From assembly GCA_023410885.1 (NCBI GenBank), contig JAEYPI010000043.1:1-8431 (forward strand): a DNA stretch of 8,431 nucleotides, in the 5' to 3' direction. Made by a program: the position numbers and the translations under genes. The stretch is from Bacillota bacterium. GTDB lineage: Bacteria > Bacillota > Clostridia > DSM-8532. This document shows positions 1 through 6,134 of the stretch, in pieces. Position 1 is the stretch's first letter, and the number at the start of each line of letters is the position of its first letter. The notes beneath the pieces are model-generated. The model was given only the letters and a program-made list of their open reading frames with translations, did not search any database and was not told the DNA's origin.

Positions 1-229
1 CCAATACTTGAATATCTTCTGCCTCATCCTCTATTTTTTCAATAGCCGGAATGCCAAATGCGCAGGTTTTTCCTGTTCCTGTTTGAGCTTGTCCTAAAAC
101 ATCACGCCCCTCCAGTATGGGCGGTATGGATTGGGTCTGGATCGGTGTGGCTTCCTCAAAGCCCATAGCAGCCAAGGCTTTAGAAACCTCTTCCGAAAGG
201 TTCAAATTTTCAAAATTCAGTGTTTCCAT
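1..229 (-). CDS. DEAD-box ATP-dependent RNA helicase, N-terminal part only
   Basis: The gene starts at an ATG (complement of 227-229) and runs off the left edge after about 76 codons, so only the N-terminus is visible. AGGAAG lies just upstream of the start and serves as the ribosome binding site. The visible protein has the two first landmarks of the DEAD-box family. One is the Q motif, with an upstream Phe (F6) and GFEEATPIQTQ ending at about residue 33. The other is motif I (Walker A) AQTGTGKT at residues 48-55. Such enzymes unwind short RNA duplexes using ATP and act in ribosome assembly, mRNA turnover and cold adaptation. The DEAD, SAT and C-terminal motifs lie outside the window, so the subtype (CshA-, DeaD- or DbpA-like) cannot be decided. 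Family assignment is secure. Confidence 0.93.
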   Translation of the reverse strand, partial: METLNFENLNLSEEVSKALAAMGFEEATPIQTQSIPPILEGRDVLGQAQTGTGKTCAFGIPAIEKIEDEAEDIQVL

Positions 230-283
230 ATTATCTTCCTTTAGGTTTATTTTTCTAATCTATTTTCTACAATTCACCTCGCA

Positions 284-312
284 AATATAGGCTGATTTCC
301 AATGTTTATGAA
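284..312 (-). promoter_or_regulatory. Candidate sigma-A promoter of the DEAD-box helicase gene
   Basis: On the minus strand, TTCATA (complement of 307-312) and TATATT (complement of 284-289) are separated by exactly 17 bases, a sigma-A-like pair matching consensus at 4/6 and 5/6. It lies about 55 bases before the helicase start, so the leader would be around 45-50 nt. The region is AT-rich, so a chance match is possible. Confidence 0.35.
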
Positions 313-380
313 CTGAATTTCAAAAAATAGTTAAAGGCACTAGGGTAGTATACCAGACAAACCAAAAAAAAGATATTTTT

Positions 381-1172
381 TTAAAGTGGGTGCTGTGCGC
401 TTCCCTCCTTCAAGATGGGATGAAGGTATCGCCCCTTCCCCTTTGTTCTTTTGCCATACTCAATGGCTTTTACAGGACAGCGATGGATGCAAGCCAGGCA
501 TTGGGTACAGGACTTTCCCCATGTGGGGCGACCCTTGCAGGTAATGGTATTGGCACAGCATACCTTTTGACAAAGACCGCATTCAATACAGGCCTCAGTC
601 GCATAAAAACCATCGGTCCGGAGGGCAAAGCGATTGAACAAGGGATTAATCACTCTACTTTTTAAGAAAGGATGTGTACCCTCTTTTAAGGGAAAATACA
701 TCTGCTGACGTTTCTCAATATAGGCATTAATCTCTTGGAGGGATTGCTCAGCACGTGCTAATTTCTCCTCCTTTACAGCCTCTTGGTCCACATCAAAGCC
801 GAGAATATAATTATTGGGCATAATAAGGGTATAGCCGCTATTGAGCACTAACCCTTTTTTATTTAGCGCTTTTAGAAGCATACGCGTTGCATACCCTTCC
901 TCGTCCCCACAGGTGGCCACAGAAAAAGTATAGGGTAGCTGCAGCTTGTTGAGCTTTAGCCGTTGGATAAAATCAAGCACCATACGCGGAGGCCCCCATG
1001 CGTAGACAGGAAAAACAAAGCCCAACAGTTCATTTTCATTGAGGGTATAGTTGAGTGTATCTTCTGTACGCCGCATTTCATGAGCAATGGAATACAAGGT
1101 TTCTCCATGGTATTGGGCAATTTGACGGGCTGCATAATAGGAATTTCCCGTCCCCGAAAAGTAGAAAATCAT
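381..1172 (-). CDS. EFR1-type flavodoxin domain / two [4Fe-4S] ferredoxin fusion protein
   Basis: This is a 263-residue soluble redox protein. Residues 1-11 contain the flavodoxin-type FMN phosphate-binding loop FSGTGNS directly at the N-terminus, and residues 50-62 (GFVFPVYAWGPP) fit the second flavin-contacting loop. The C-terminal part holds two classical CxxCxxCxxxC clusters: C195, C198, C201, C205 and C222, C225, C228, C232, the second followed by Pro. This predicts two [4Fe-4S] clusters in a bacterial ferredoxin fold. The order flavodoxin then 2x[4Fe-4S] is that of the EFR1 family, common in anaerobic Clostridia. They are presumed to move electrons between flavin and iron-sulfur centres, but physiological partners are mostly unknown. 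The start is supported by GAGGTG six to seven bases upstream and by the motif lying right at the N-terminus. It is divergent from the metallopeptidase gene; no partner enzyme is adjacent. Confidence 0.92.
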   Translation of the reverse strand: MIFYFSGTGNSYYAARQIAQYHGETLYSIAHEMRRTEDTLNYTLNENELLGFVFPVYAWGPPRMVLDFIQRLKLNKLQLPYTFSVATCGDEEGYATRMLLKALNKKGLVLNSGYTLIMPNNYILGFDVDQEAVKEEKLARAEQSLQEINAYIEKRQQMYFPLKEGTHPFLKSRVINPLFNRFALRTDGFYATEACIECGLCQKVCCANTITCKGRPTWGKSCTQCLACIHRCPVKAIEYGKRTKGKGRYLHPILKEGSAQHPL

Positions 1173-1210
1173 TTGATCACCTCATAGGAAGATATTTACA
1201 CGCTGCTTCT

Positions 1211-1240
1211 ATTATATAATTTTCAGCCAAACATCTTCAA
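1211..1240 (-). promoter_or_regulatory. Sigma-A-like promoter of the flavodoxin-ferredoxin gene
   Basis: On the minus strand TTGAAG (complement of 1235-1240) and a perfect TATAAT (complement of 1211-1216) are 18 bases apart. The -10 lies in ATTATATAAT, which is itself palindromic. The start codon is about 40 bases from the -10, giving a short leader. An inverted repeat (1244-1269) abuts the -35. Confidence 0.5.
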
Positions 1241-1243
1241 GGC

Positions 1244-1269
1244 GAAGCCTTCTCTTGAGACTTGGCTTC
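1244..1269. repeat. Inverted repeat between two divergent promoters
   Basis: GAAGCC (1244-1249) and GGCTTC (1264-1269) are perfect inverted arms. Between them lies a smaller palindrome, TCTCTTGAGA (1251-1260). The element sits immediately upstream of the -35 of the flavodoxin-ferredoxin gene and about 27 bases upstream of the -35 of the metallopeptidase gene. It has no following T-run, so it is not an intrinsic terminator. An operator for a dimeric regulator is possible; function is inferred from position only. Confidence 0.4.
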
Positions 1270-1295
1270 ATTGAGAAAAGAACATGCCCTGTAAA

Positions 1296-1324
1296 TGGAC
1301 TTATCGTGATAATCCCTATATAAT
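1296..1324 (+). promoter_or_regulatory. Sigma-A-like promoter of the M50-type metallopeptidase gene
   Basis: TGGACT (1296-1301) and a perfect TATAAT (1319-1324) are separated by 17 bases. Transcription would start near 1331, giving a leader of about 65 nt to the first possible ATG (1398) or about 105-115 nt to the later candidates at 1437 or 1446. Confidence 0.5.
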
Positions 1325-1397
1325 AAAGAAAAATAATTAAACCTTGTAGGCTTGAGGTCAAATTTCAGCACCACCTAGTTTGGGATAAAAAGTATAG

Positions 1398-2612
1398 ATG
1401 CCTTGCACCGTTGGTGGTTTTGAATTGACAGAAAGGATGAGCCCTGTGGAAAAGGCTGACAAAAAGAAATCCGGTAAATGGAGACAGCACTTGCCGTCAG
1501 TTTTCTTTCTATTAATTGGAGCCGTCTGTGGCATATTAATCGTTGAATTCTTCTGGCAGTTGAAAGCGGCTGATAATACAACAGTGGAGTTAATCCTGAC
1601 AGGCGCCCTCTATCTTATGGGTATCTATATTGCTCTGTTTCTACAGATTATCATCCATGAAACGGGGCATTTACTGTTTGGACTTATGACGGGTTATAAG
1701 TTTTCATCCTTTAGAATCGGAAGCTATATGTGGATTAAAAAAGGCGAGCATATTCATTTCAGCCGTCTTTCCCTTGCAGGAACCGGTGGACAATGCTTAA
1801 TGGCACCACCGGAGTTTGTCAATGGTAGAATCCCCTTTGCGCTCTATAACATGGGGGGCTCTCTTCTCAATTTGGCCGCTTCCCTTCTCTTTCTAGGACT
1901 CTTTTTCCTTTTCAGGAATAGTATTTTGGTTTCAGGCCTATGCATTATTGCGGCTCTGGTGGGTTTCTCCTTTGCCCTGGTGAATGGTATTCCGATGCGG
2001 CTTGGCATGGTGGATAATGATGGCTATAACGCCCTGTCCCTCGGGAAAAACCCTGAAGCCTTAAGAGCCTTTTATCTGCAGCTAAAAATACATGAGGAGC
2101 TCTTAAAGGGTGTGCGTATAAAGGATATGCCCGAGGAATGGTTTGTGGCCCCATCCGTTAATAATGAGAAAAACAGCCTAGTTACAGCAATCAGTGTAAT
2201 GGCCTGTAATCGATTGATGGATGCTAAGGATTTTGAAAAAGCTGATGACATGATGAAAACACTGATCGCTTCAGATTCAGGCCTTGTGGGCTTGTATCGC
2301 AGCCTTTTAACCGTGGACCGTATTTATTGTGAGTTGATAGGGAAAAATCGTCCGGAAATGCTGAATCTAATGCTGGATAAATCCCTAAAAAATTTTATGA
2401 AGACCATGAAAAACTTCCCCTCAATTCTACGAACCCAGTATGCTTATGCACTGCTGGCTGAGAAGGATGGCATAAAGGCCGAACAGTTCAAAAGGCAGTT
2501 TGAAAAAGTTGCCCTGAGATACCCCCATCCCGTTGATATTGAATCGGAACGGGAACTCATGGAGGTAGCAGAAACGAGGCAGGCAGCCACCATCACTGAC
2601 CACACCTCTTGA
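1398..2612 (+). CDS. M50/site-2-protease-type membrane metallopeptidase with C-terminal helical domain
   Basis: A 404-residue predicted integral membrane protein. The zinc motif HExxH is present as HETGH at residues 87-91 within a hydrophobic helix. A later NGIP...DNDG segment (residues 196-209) corresponds to the N-x-x-P...DG motif that supplies the third zinc ligand in site-2 proteases (D206 or D208). Hydrophobic segments lie at about 33-54, 63-86, 147-173 and 176-197. Residues about 210-404 are soluble and helix-rich, with a TPR-like look at about 256-375. Such proteases cut membrane-embedded substrates; the substrate here is unknown. The start is uncertain: ATG 1398 has no good ribosome binding site, ATG 1437 directly abuts GAAAGG, and GTG 1446 stands about nine bases after GAAAGG and may be the true start (the motif is unaffected). 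A strong terminator follows 14 bases after the stop, so it appears monocistronic. Confidence 0.8.
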   Translation: MPCTVGGFELTERMSPVEKADKKKSGKWRQHLPSVFFLLIGAVCGILIVEFFWQLKAADNTTVELILTGALYLMGIYIALFLQIIIHETGHLLFGLMTGYKFSSFRIGSYMWIKKGEHIHFSRLSLAGTGGQCLMAPPEFVNGRIPFALYNMGGSLLNLAASLLFLGLFFLFRNSILVSGLCIIAALVGFSFALVNGIPMRLGMVDNDGYNALSLGKNPEALRAFYLQLKIHEELLKGVRIKDMPEEWFVAPSVNNEKNSLVTAISVMACNRLMDAKDFEKADDMMKTLIASDSGLVGLYRSLLTVDRIYCELIGKNRPEMLNLMLDKSLKNFMKTMKNFPSILRTQYAYALLAEKDGIKAEQFKRQFEKVALRYPHPVDIESERELMEVAETRQAATITDHTS

Positions 2613-2626
2613 TAGGAGCAGTATGC

Positions 2627-2661
2627 AAAAGTCTCGGGGGCCAGAACCTCCGTGACTTTTT
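2627..2661. terminator. Strong intrinsic terminator, probably bidirectional
   Basis: The arms AAAAGTC and GACTTTT pair over 7 bp. After one T-T mismatch, CGGGGG pairs with CCTCCG (one G-U), closing a CCAGAA loop. A T-run follows on the plus strand just after the metallopeptidase gene. The A-run on the left arm gives a shorter T-run on the minus strand, so it can also stop transcription coming from the CPBP gene. Confidence 0.88.
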
Positions 2662-2781
2662 ATACAGTGCAACATATTAAGTGGGCTTAATTACCATTCT
2701 AAATTGGGTTTTCGATTTTGCTTATACACAGGTGTAACCGCCTTCAACCGTAGAATAACACCTTCCACCTCATGGATGCCA

Positions 2782-3462
2782 CTATCCCATAAACATGATC
2801 AAGCCAATGGTATTAATGGCAAAATTGGCTGACATATGGACCAGCCAGGAAGGATAGATATTTTCGCTTTTTTCATTAAGCCAGTTAAAAAACAAGCCCG
2901 CAATAAAAAGTCCTGCGATAAGGGTAGCGAAAAGCCATGGACTAAACCAGCCGCTCATAATGGCGATATGATAAGCAGCAAAAGCCATGGCACTCAGGAT
3001 ATAAGAAAGAAAGCGCGGCAATATTTTTTTCAAAGAAAGAAAGGCAAAGCCCCTAAAGAAAAACTCTTCTAAAAGGGAGTTAACAAAAGAAATATAGAGG
3101 GCTACCATTATGAAATTGTCTTTATTGACCTTGGCATTCTCAGATAGCTGGGCCGCAATATTATTTAGATCAATGAATTGAGCCAGCAGCCAGTAACCAC
3201 AGAGGATGAGAGCATAAACTCCTGCTCCCAAAGCCAAAGACCATAAAAGCTGTTTGGGTGTCCTTATGATAAAGAAATCCTTTAAGGACACACGTTTGTT
3301 AAACGCGCAGTAAACAAAAGGCAACCCGGCAAACGCGCCAACTTTCCAGACAGACTTCATTAGATACCCGGGCTTGACCCAGACTTCAATGATATACATC
3401 AAAGCACATGAAAATAATAAGATGAGAATAACCCCAAAGGCCGACCTTCTCTCTTTATTCAT
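2782..3462 (-). CDS. CPBP family intramembrane metalloprotease (CAAX/Rce1-like)
   Basis: A 226-residue, very hydrophobic membrane protein with all three signature motifs of the CPBP/ABI family. These are EExxxR as EEFFFR (E132, E133, R137), FxxxH as FAAYH (F161, H165) and HxxxN as HMSAN (H209, N213). The glutamates and histidines form the putative active site of Rce1-type intramembrane proteases. In Bacillota, family members act in bacteriocin maturation or self-immunity, or have unknown roles. Hydrophobic stretches lie near residues 8-28, 41-54, 72-96, 116-131, 148-168, 174-194 and 210-225. AGAGGG seven bases upstream supports the ATG. It begins 42 bases after the YkpA-like ABC-F gene on the same strand with no clear promoter between, so the two are probably cotranscribed. 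Substrate unknown; no adjacent bacteriocin precursor is visible. Confidence 0.9.
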   Translation of the reverse strand: MNKERRSAFGVILILLFSCALMYIIEVWVKPGYLMKSVWKVGAFAGLPFVYCAFNKRVSLKDFFIIRTPKQLLWSLALGAGVYALILCGYWLLAQFIDLNNIAAQLSENAKVNKDNFIMVALYISFVNSLLEEFFFRGFAFLSLKKILPRFLSYILSAMAFAAYHIAIMSGWFSPWLFATLIAGLFIAGLFFNWLNEKSENIYPSWLVHMSANFAINTIGLIMFMG

Positions 3463-3488
3463 GCCATTTCCCTCTATCCTGCATCCGA

Positions 3489-3528
3489 AAGCCCAACCCG
3501 CTCCTTAAAGCGGAGACAGGGTTGGCTT
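3489..3528 (-). repeat. Stem-loop spanning the end of the YkpA-like gene
   Basis: On the minus strand AAGCCAACCC (complement of 3519-3528) pairs with GGGTTGGGCTT (complement of 3489-3499) with one bulged base. Inside it, a short CCGCT/AGCGG stem (3498-3513) can form as an alternative. The stop codon lies within the loop. Only three T residues follow, so it is a weak terminator at most. It may instead stabilise the upstream mRNA or reduce readthrough into the CPBP gene. Confidence 0.45.
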
Positions 3529-5106
3529 CAATTCGATATACTCATCATAATCGGCCATCTTGTCATACATGCCGCTATCGGTAAATTCGATGATGCGGTT
3601 GGCCACCGTCTGAATGAACTGATGATCATGGGATGAAAAGAGAACAACGCCCTTAAAATCAATAAGGCCATTGTTAACAGCCGTGATGGATTCCAAATCA
3701 AGATGGTTGGTAGGCTGGTCAAGCACCAGAGCATTTGCACCAAACATCATCATTCTGGAAAGCATACAGCGAACCTTTTCACCACCGGAAAGTACATTTA
3801 CCGGCTTAAAGACATCATCGCCGGAGAAAAGCATTCTTCCCAAAAAACCTCTCAAATAGGTATCGGTCTTGTCTTTTGAATATTCCTTCAGCCAGTTTAT
3901 AATACCAGTATCACAATCATTAAAGAACTCGGAATTATCCTTGGGGAAATAGGATTGGGATGTGCTTATTCCCCATTTGAAGGTACCCTCGTCGGGCTCT
4001 ATTTCTTCCATTAATATCTTAAAAAGTGTCGTGTTCGCAATTTCATTCTCACCGACAAAGGCAATTTTATCACCCTTGTTCACTCTGAAAGAAACATTAT
4101 TCAAAACCTTAACCCCATCAATGGTCTTACTGATGCCCTCGACGGAAAGGATCTCCTTTCCGGGCTCCCGATCCATTTGAAAGCCTACATAGGGATATTT
4201 CCGGGATGAGGCCGGTAAATCATCAAGGGTCAGCTTATCTAAAAGCTTCTTTCTGGAGGTTGCTTGCTTGGACTTGGACTTATTGGCTGAGAAGCGTGCG
4301 ATAAAGGCTTGCAAATCCTTAGCCTTATCCTCATTTTTCTTATTTTGCTCCTTGATCATGCGCTGGATCAATTGGCTGGACTCATACCAGAAGTCGTAGT
4401 TGCCCACAAATACCTTGATCTTACCATAATCAATATCTGCGATATGGGTACACACGGTATTGAGAAAATGGCGGTCATGGGAGACCACAATAATAGTTCC
4501 CGTATACTCCAGCACGAAATCTTCCAGCCAGTTCTTGGATTGAATATCCAGATGGTTGGTCGGTTCATCCAATAAGATAATGTCAGGGTGACCAAACAAG
4601 GCCTGAGCAAGCAGAATTTTAACCTTTTCATTTCCCGCAAGACTGTTCATTTGGGCGTAGAGTAAATCATTATCCAAGCCCAAGCCCTGAATAAGCTTTG
4701 ACGCCTCTGTCTCTGCCTCCCATCCGTTGAGCTCAGCAAATTCAGCTTCCAGTTCAGAAGCTCTTATTCCGTCCTCGTCAGAAAAATCAGCCTTAGCATA
4801 GAGCTCATCCTTTTCCTTCGAAATCTCATATAACCGCATATTGCCCATGATGACAGTATCAAGAACGGTAAATTCATCGTAGGCATAATGATCTTGTTTT
4901 AAAACCGACATCCTTATGTTTTCAGGAATAGAAACCTCTCCAGTGGAGGGTTCAATTTCTCCGGACAATATTTTCAGGAATGTGGATTTTCCTGCACCAT
5001 TGGCCCCGATAATACCATAGCAGTTACCGGGAGTGAATTTAACATTAACATTCGAAAATAAGTTTGTACCTGTAAAATTTAAGCTGAGATTTGTTACTGT
5101 AATCAA
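3505..5106 (-). CDS. ykpA: ABC-F family ATPase, YkpA/YbiT type, with degenerate second ATPase domain
   Basis: This 533-residue protein has two ABC domains joined by the ABC-F linker (about 240-310) and no membrane segments, so it is a cytosolic ribosome-associated factor, not a transporter. Domain 1 has Walker A GANGAGKST (34-42), a variant signature LAGNE (156-160), Walker B LLDEP (178-182, E181) and switch H210. Domain 2 keeps the signature LSGGE (439-443) and H493. However, its Walker A is degenerate (around 351-361, Asn at 358 where Lys is expected), and its Walker B reads LDQPTNHLD, with Q464 replacing the catalytic Glu. Length and the NYDFWYESSQ and KQATSRKKLL segments match Bacillus YkpA from memory. 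The start is TTG (complement of 5104-5106): an in-frame TGA lies 15 bases upstream, and GAGG is seven bases away. It is followed by the CPBP gene at 42 bases. Role in translation or antibiotic protection is inferred. Confidence 0.93.
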   Translation of the reverse strand: MITVTNLSLNFTGTNLFSNVNVKFTPGNCYGIIGANGAGKSTFLKILSGEIEPSTGEVSIPENIRMSVLKQDHYAYDEFTVLDTVIMGNMRLYEISKEKDELYAKADFSDEDGIRASELEAEFAELNGWEAETEASKLIQGLGLDNDLLYAQMNSLAGNEKVKILLAQALFGHPDIILLDEPTNHLDIQSKNWLEDFVLEYTGTIIVVSHDRHFLNTVCTHIADIDYGKIKVFVGNYDFWYESSQLIQRMIKEQNKKNEDKAKDLQAFIARFSANKSKSKQATSRKKLLDKLTLDDLPASSRKYPYVGFQMDREPGKEILSVEGISKTIDGVKVLNNVSFRVNKGDKIAFVGENEIANTTLFKILMEEIEPDEGTFKWGISTSQSYFPKDNSEFFNDCDTGIINWLKEYSKDKTDTYLRGFLGRMLFSGDDVFKPVNVLSGGEKVRCMLSRMMMFGANALVLDQPTNHLDLESITAVNNGLIDFKGVVLFSSHDHQFIQTVANRIIEFTDSGMYDKMADYDEYIELKPTLSPL

Positions 5107-5113
5107 TTTAGTA

Positions 5114-5118
5114 CCTCT
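5114..5118 (-). promoter_or_regulatory. Ribosome binding site that fixes the TTG start of the YkpA-like gene
   Basis: AGAGG on the minus strand stands seven bases before the TTG. An in-frame TGA further upstream excludes any longer reading. The next Met codon (residue 66) would remove the first Walker A motif, so the TTG start is well supported. Confidence 0.75.
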
Positions 5119-5136
5119 TCATTATAAAATCACTAA

Positions 5137-5145
5137 ATTCTAACA
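5137..5145 (-). promoter_or_regulatory. Candidate extended -10 promoter of the YkpA-like gene
   Basis: On the minus strand TGTTAGAAT holds a TAGAAT -10 (complement of 5137-5142, 5/6 match) with the TGn extension. No good -35 is found 17 bases upstream (TTCCTT). Transcription would start about 24 bases before the TTG codon. Confidence 0.35.
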
Positions 5146-5252
5146 TAGAACTGCAGTAAAAGGAAGTCCTTATACGTTCCATTTTAAGGTCAATTCAGAA
5201 ATAAACACTTATAAGACCATCAGACAGGTCTTTTCCGATAAATAGAGATAAC

Positions 5253-5281
5253 AAAAAGCGATTGGCTATTCCAATCGCTTT
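5253..5281 (-). terminator. Intrinsic terminator of the MerR/TipAS gene
   Basis: A perfect 11-bp stem, AAAGCGATTGG (read on minus) with CCAATCGCTTT, encloses a 5-base loop and is followed by a T5 run on the minus strand. It begins about 14 bases after the MerR stop codon. It separates the yfmM-like/merR unit from the ykpA-like/CPBP unit. Confidence 0.92.
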
Positions 5282-5295
5282 GAGGTCCATACCGT

Positions 5296-6060
5296 TTAGA
5301 CCTTCATCCCTGTGTAAATATGGATGGCATCCCTTAAAAAGGCTGCCGCACCGGGCTGGTTTTTATCATAGTAGGCTGCGAATCTTTCATCATCCACATA
5401 CATTTGAGCAAGACCTGCATGAGCTTCTTTACTGTAGTGACCCCAGCAATAAGTGATCCACTGCTTATGCAGATCTGCTGCTTTTTGAGCAAGGGGTCCG
5501 GCAGGATCACCGGTTTTGAAAGCTTCGGCCAGGGTTTCTGTTATTTTGCCTGCAAGACCGTTCATATTGTCAAAATCCTCCTTGCTCATGTTCTTAAAAT
5601 GAGCATTTGACTTTTCGACAGTCTCTTTACCATACTTTTGCCTGATCTCATCACCATATTTTTCTTCATTCTCATCAATCAGTTTTTGCTTAAAGCCTTC
5701 GAACTTTTCTTTATCCGCCATTTCAATTCTCCCTTCTGTGACAGCTATTGTTTTTTCAACATTAGCAATCAAGGCATCCAGCTGTTCTCTTTTCATAAGA
5801 AGCTTTTCATGGTGCTCTCTTAATGCTCTGGCGCCATTAAATGAAGGTGCTGTGACGATGTCTTTTATACTGTCCAGGCTGACACCTAATTCACGGTAAA
5901 AGAGTATCTGCTGTAGTCGATCTACTTGCTCTTTCCCGTAAATTCGATAACCTGATGAATTGATTCTTTCCGGCTTAAGAATACCAATCTCATCATAGTA
6001 CCGCAGTGTACGGGTACTTATTCCAGCCAATCGGCCAAGCTTTTGCACGGTGTATTCCAT
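5296..6060 (-). CDS. MerR family transcriptional regulator with TipAS antibiotic-recognition domain
   Basis: A 254-residue regulator. Residues 1-70 form the MerR winged-helix DNA-binding domain, including the typical STRTLRYYDEIGIL (15-28) and the GYRIY wing (37-41). Residues about 77-112 are the dimerising coiled coil. Residues about 117-254 are a TipAS domain, shown by the YVDDERF segment (221-227), AAYYD (228-232) and the C-terminal FLRDAI. The family includes Mta of Bacillus and TipAL of Streptomyces. Members bind drugs such as thiopeptides or other hydrophobic compounds and then untwist a long-spacer promoter to activate transcription. A single Cys (C205) lies in the ligand domain. The start is ATG with AAGGAG eight bases upstream. 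It is preceded by the YfmM-like gene at a 74-base gap and has its own operator-promoter, so autoregulation is likely. Ligand and regulon are unknown. Confidence 0.92.
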   Translation of the reverse strand: MEYTVQKLGRLAGISTRTLRYYDEIGILKPERINSSGYRIYGKEQVDRLQQILFYRELGVSLDSIKDIVTAPSFNGARALREHHEKLLMKREQLDALIANVEKTIAVTEGRIEMADKEKFEGFKQKLIDENEEKYGDEIRQKYGKETVEKSNAHFKNMSKEDFDNMNGLAGKITETLAEAFKTGDPAGPLAQKAADLHKQWITYCWGHYSKEAHAGLAQMYVDDERFAAYYDKNQPGAAAFLRDAIHIYTGMKV

Positions 6061-6083
6061 GGTTCTTGCTCCTTACAAGCTGA

Positions 6084-6114
6084 ATATTACACCTTTACGT
6101 AACGTTAATGTCAA
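6084..6114 (-). promoter_or_regulatory. MerR-type operator-promoter with 19-bp spacer, autoregulatory
   Basis: On the minus strand a perfect -35 TTGACA (complement of 6109-6114) and TAATAT (complement of 6084-6089) are 19 bases apart. This is the overlong spacing typical of MerR-activated promoters. The spacer contains nested palindromes (AACGTT and TTACGTAA) making an imperfect dyad, as expected for a MerR dimer site. It lies 24 bases before the MerR start. An alternative -10, TGTAAT at 17 bases, also exists and would make it an ordinary promoter. Confidence 0.7.
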
Positions 6115-6134
6115 CGTATTTGTATAAATTGTTT

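Noticed and set aside
364..382. A-run/T-run palindrome at the end of the flavodoxin-ferredoxin gene as an intrinsic terminator.
   Set aside because: The stem would be only A-T pairs with a 4-base loop, too weak for a typical terminator, although a T-run follows. Left uncalled.
390..665. Plus-strand open frames inside 390-665 and 963-1187.
   Set aside because: They run antisense through the flavodoxin-ferredoxin gene, which has clear FMN and iron-sulfur motifs; no family features or good ribosome binding sites.
2740..2772. Inverted GGTGT...ACACC after the CPBP gene as its terminator.
   Set aside because: The stem is only 5 bp (7 with a mismatch), the loop is long and no T-run follows. The bidirectional terminator at 2627-2661 is a better candidate.
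5108..5146. A 12-codon ORF ending one base before the TTG start of the YkpA-like gene.
   Set aside because: It has no ribosome binding site, and its ATG overlaps the predicted -10 box, so it would not be transcribed from that promoter. Probably chance.
5214..5233. AAGACC...GGTCTT hairpin upstream of the YkpA-like gene as an attenuator.
   Set aside because: The stem is 6 bp with a T-run only on the plus strand, opposite to the gene, and it lies upstream of the predicted promoter.
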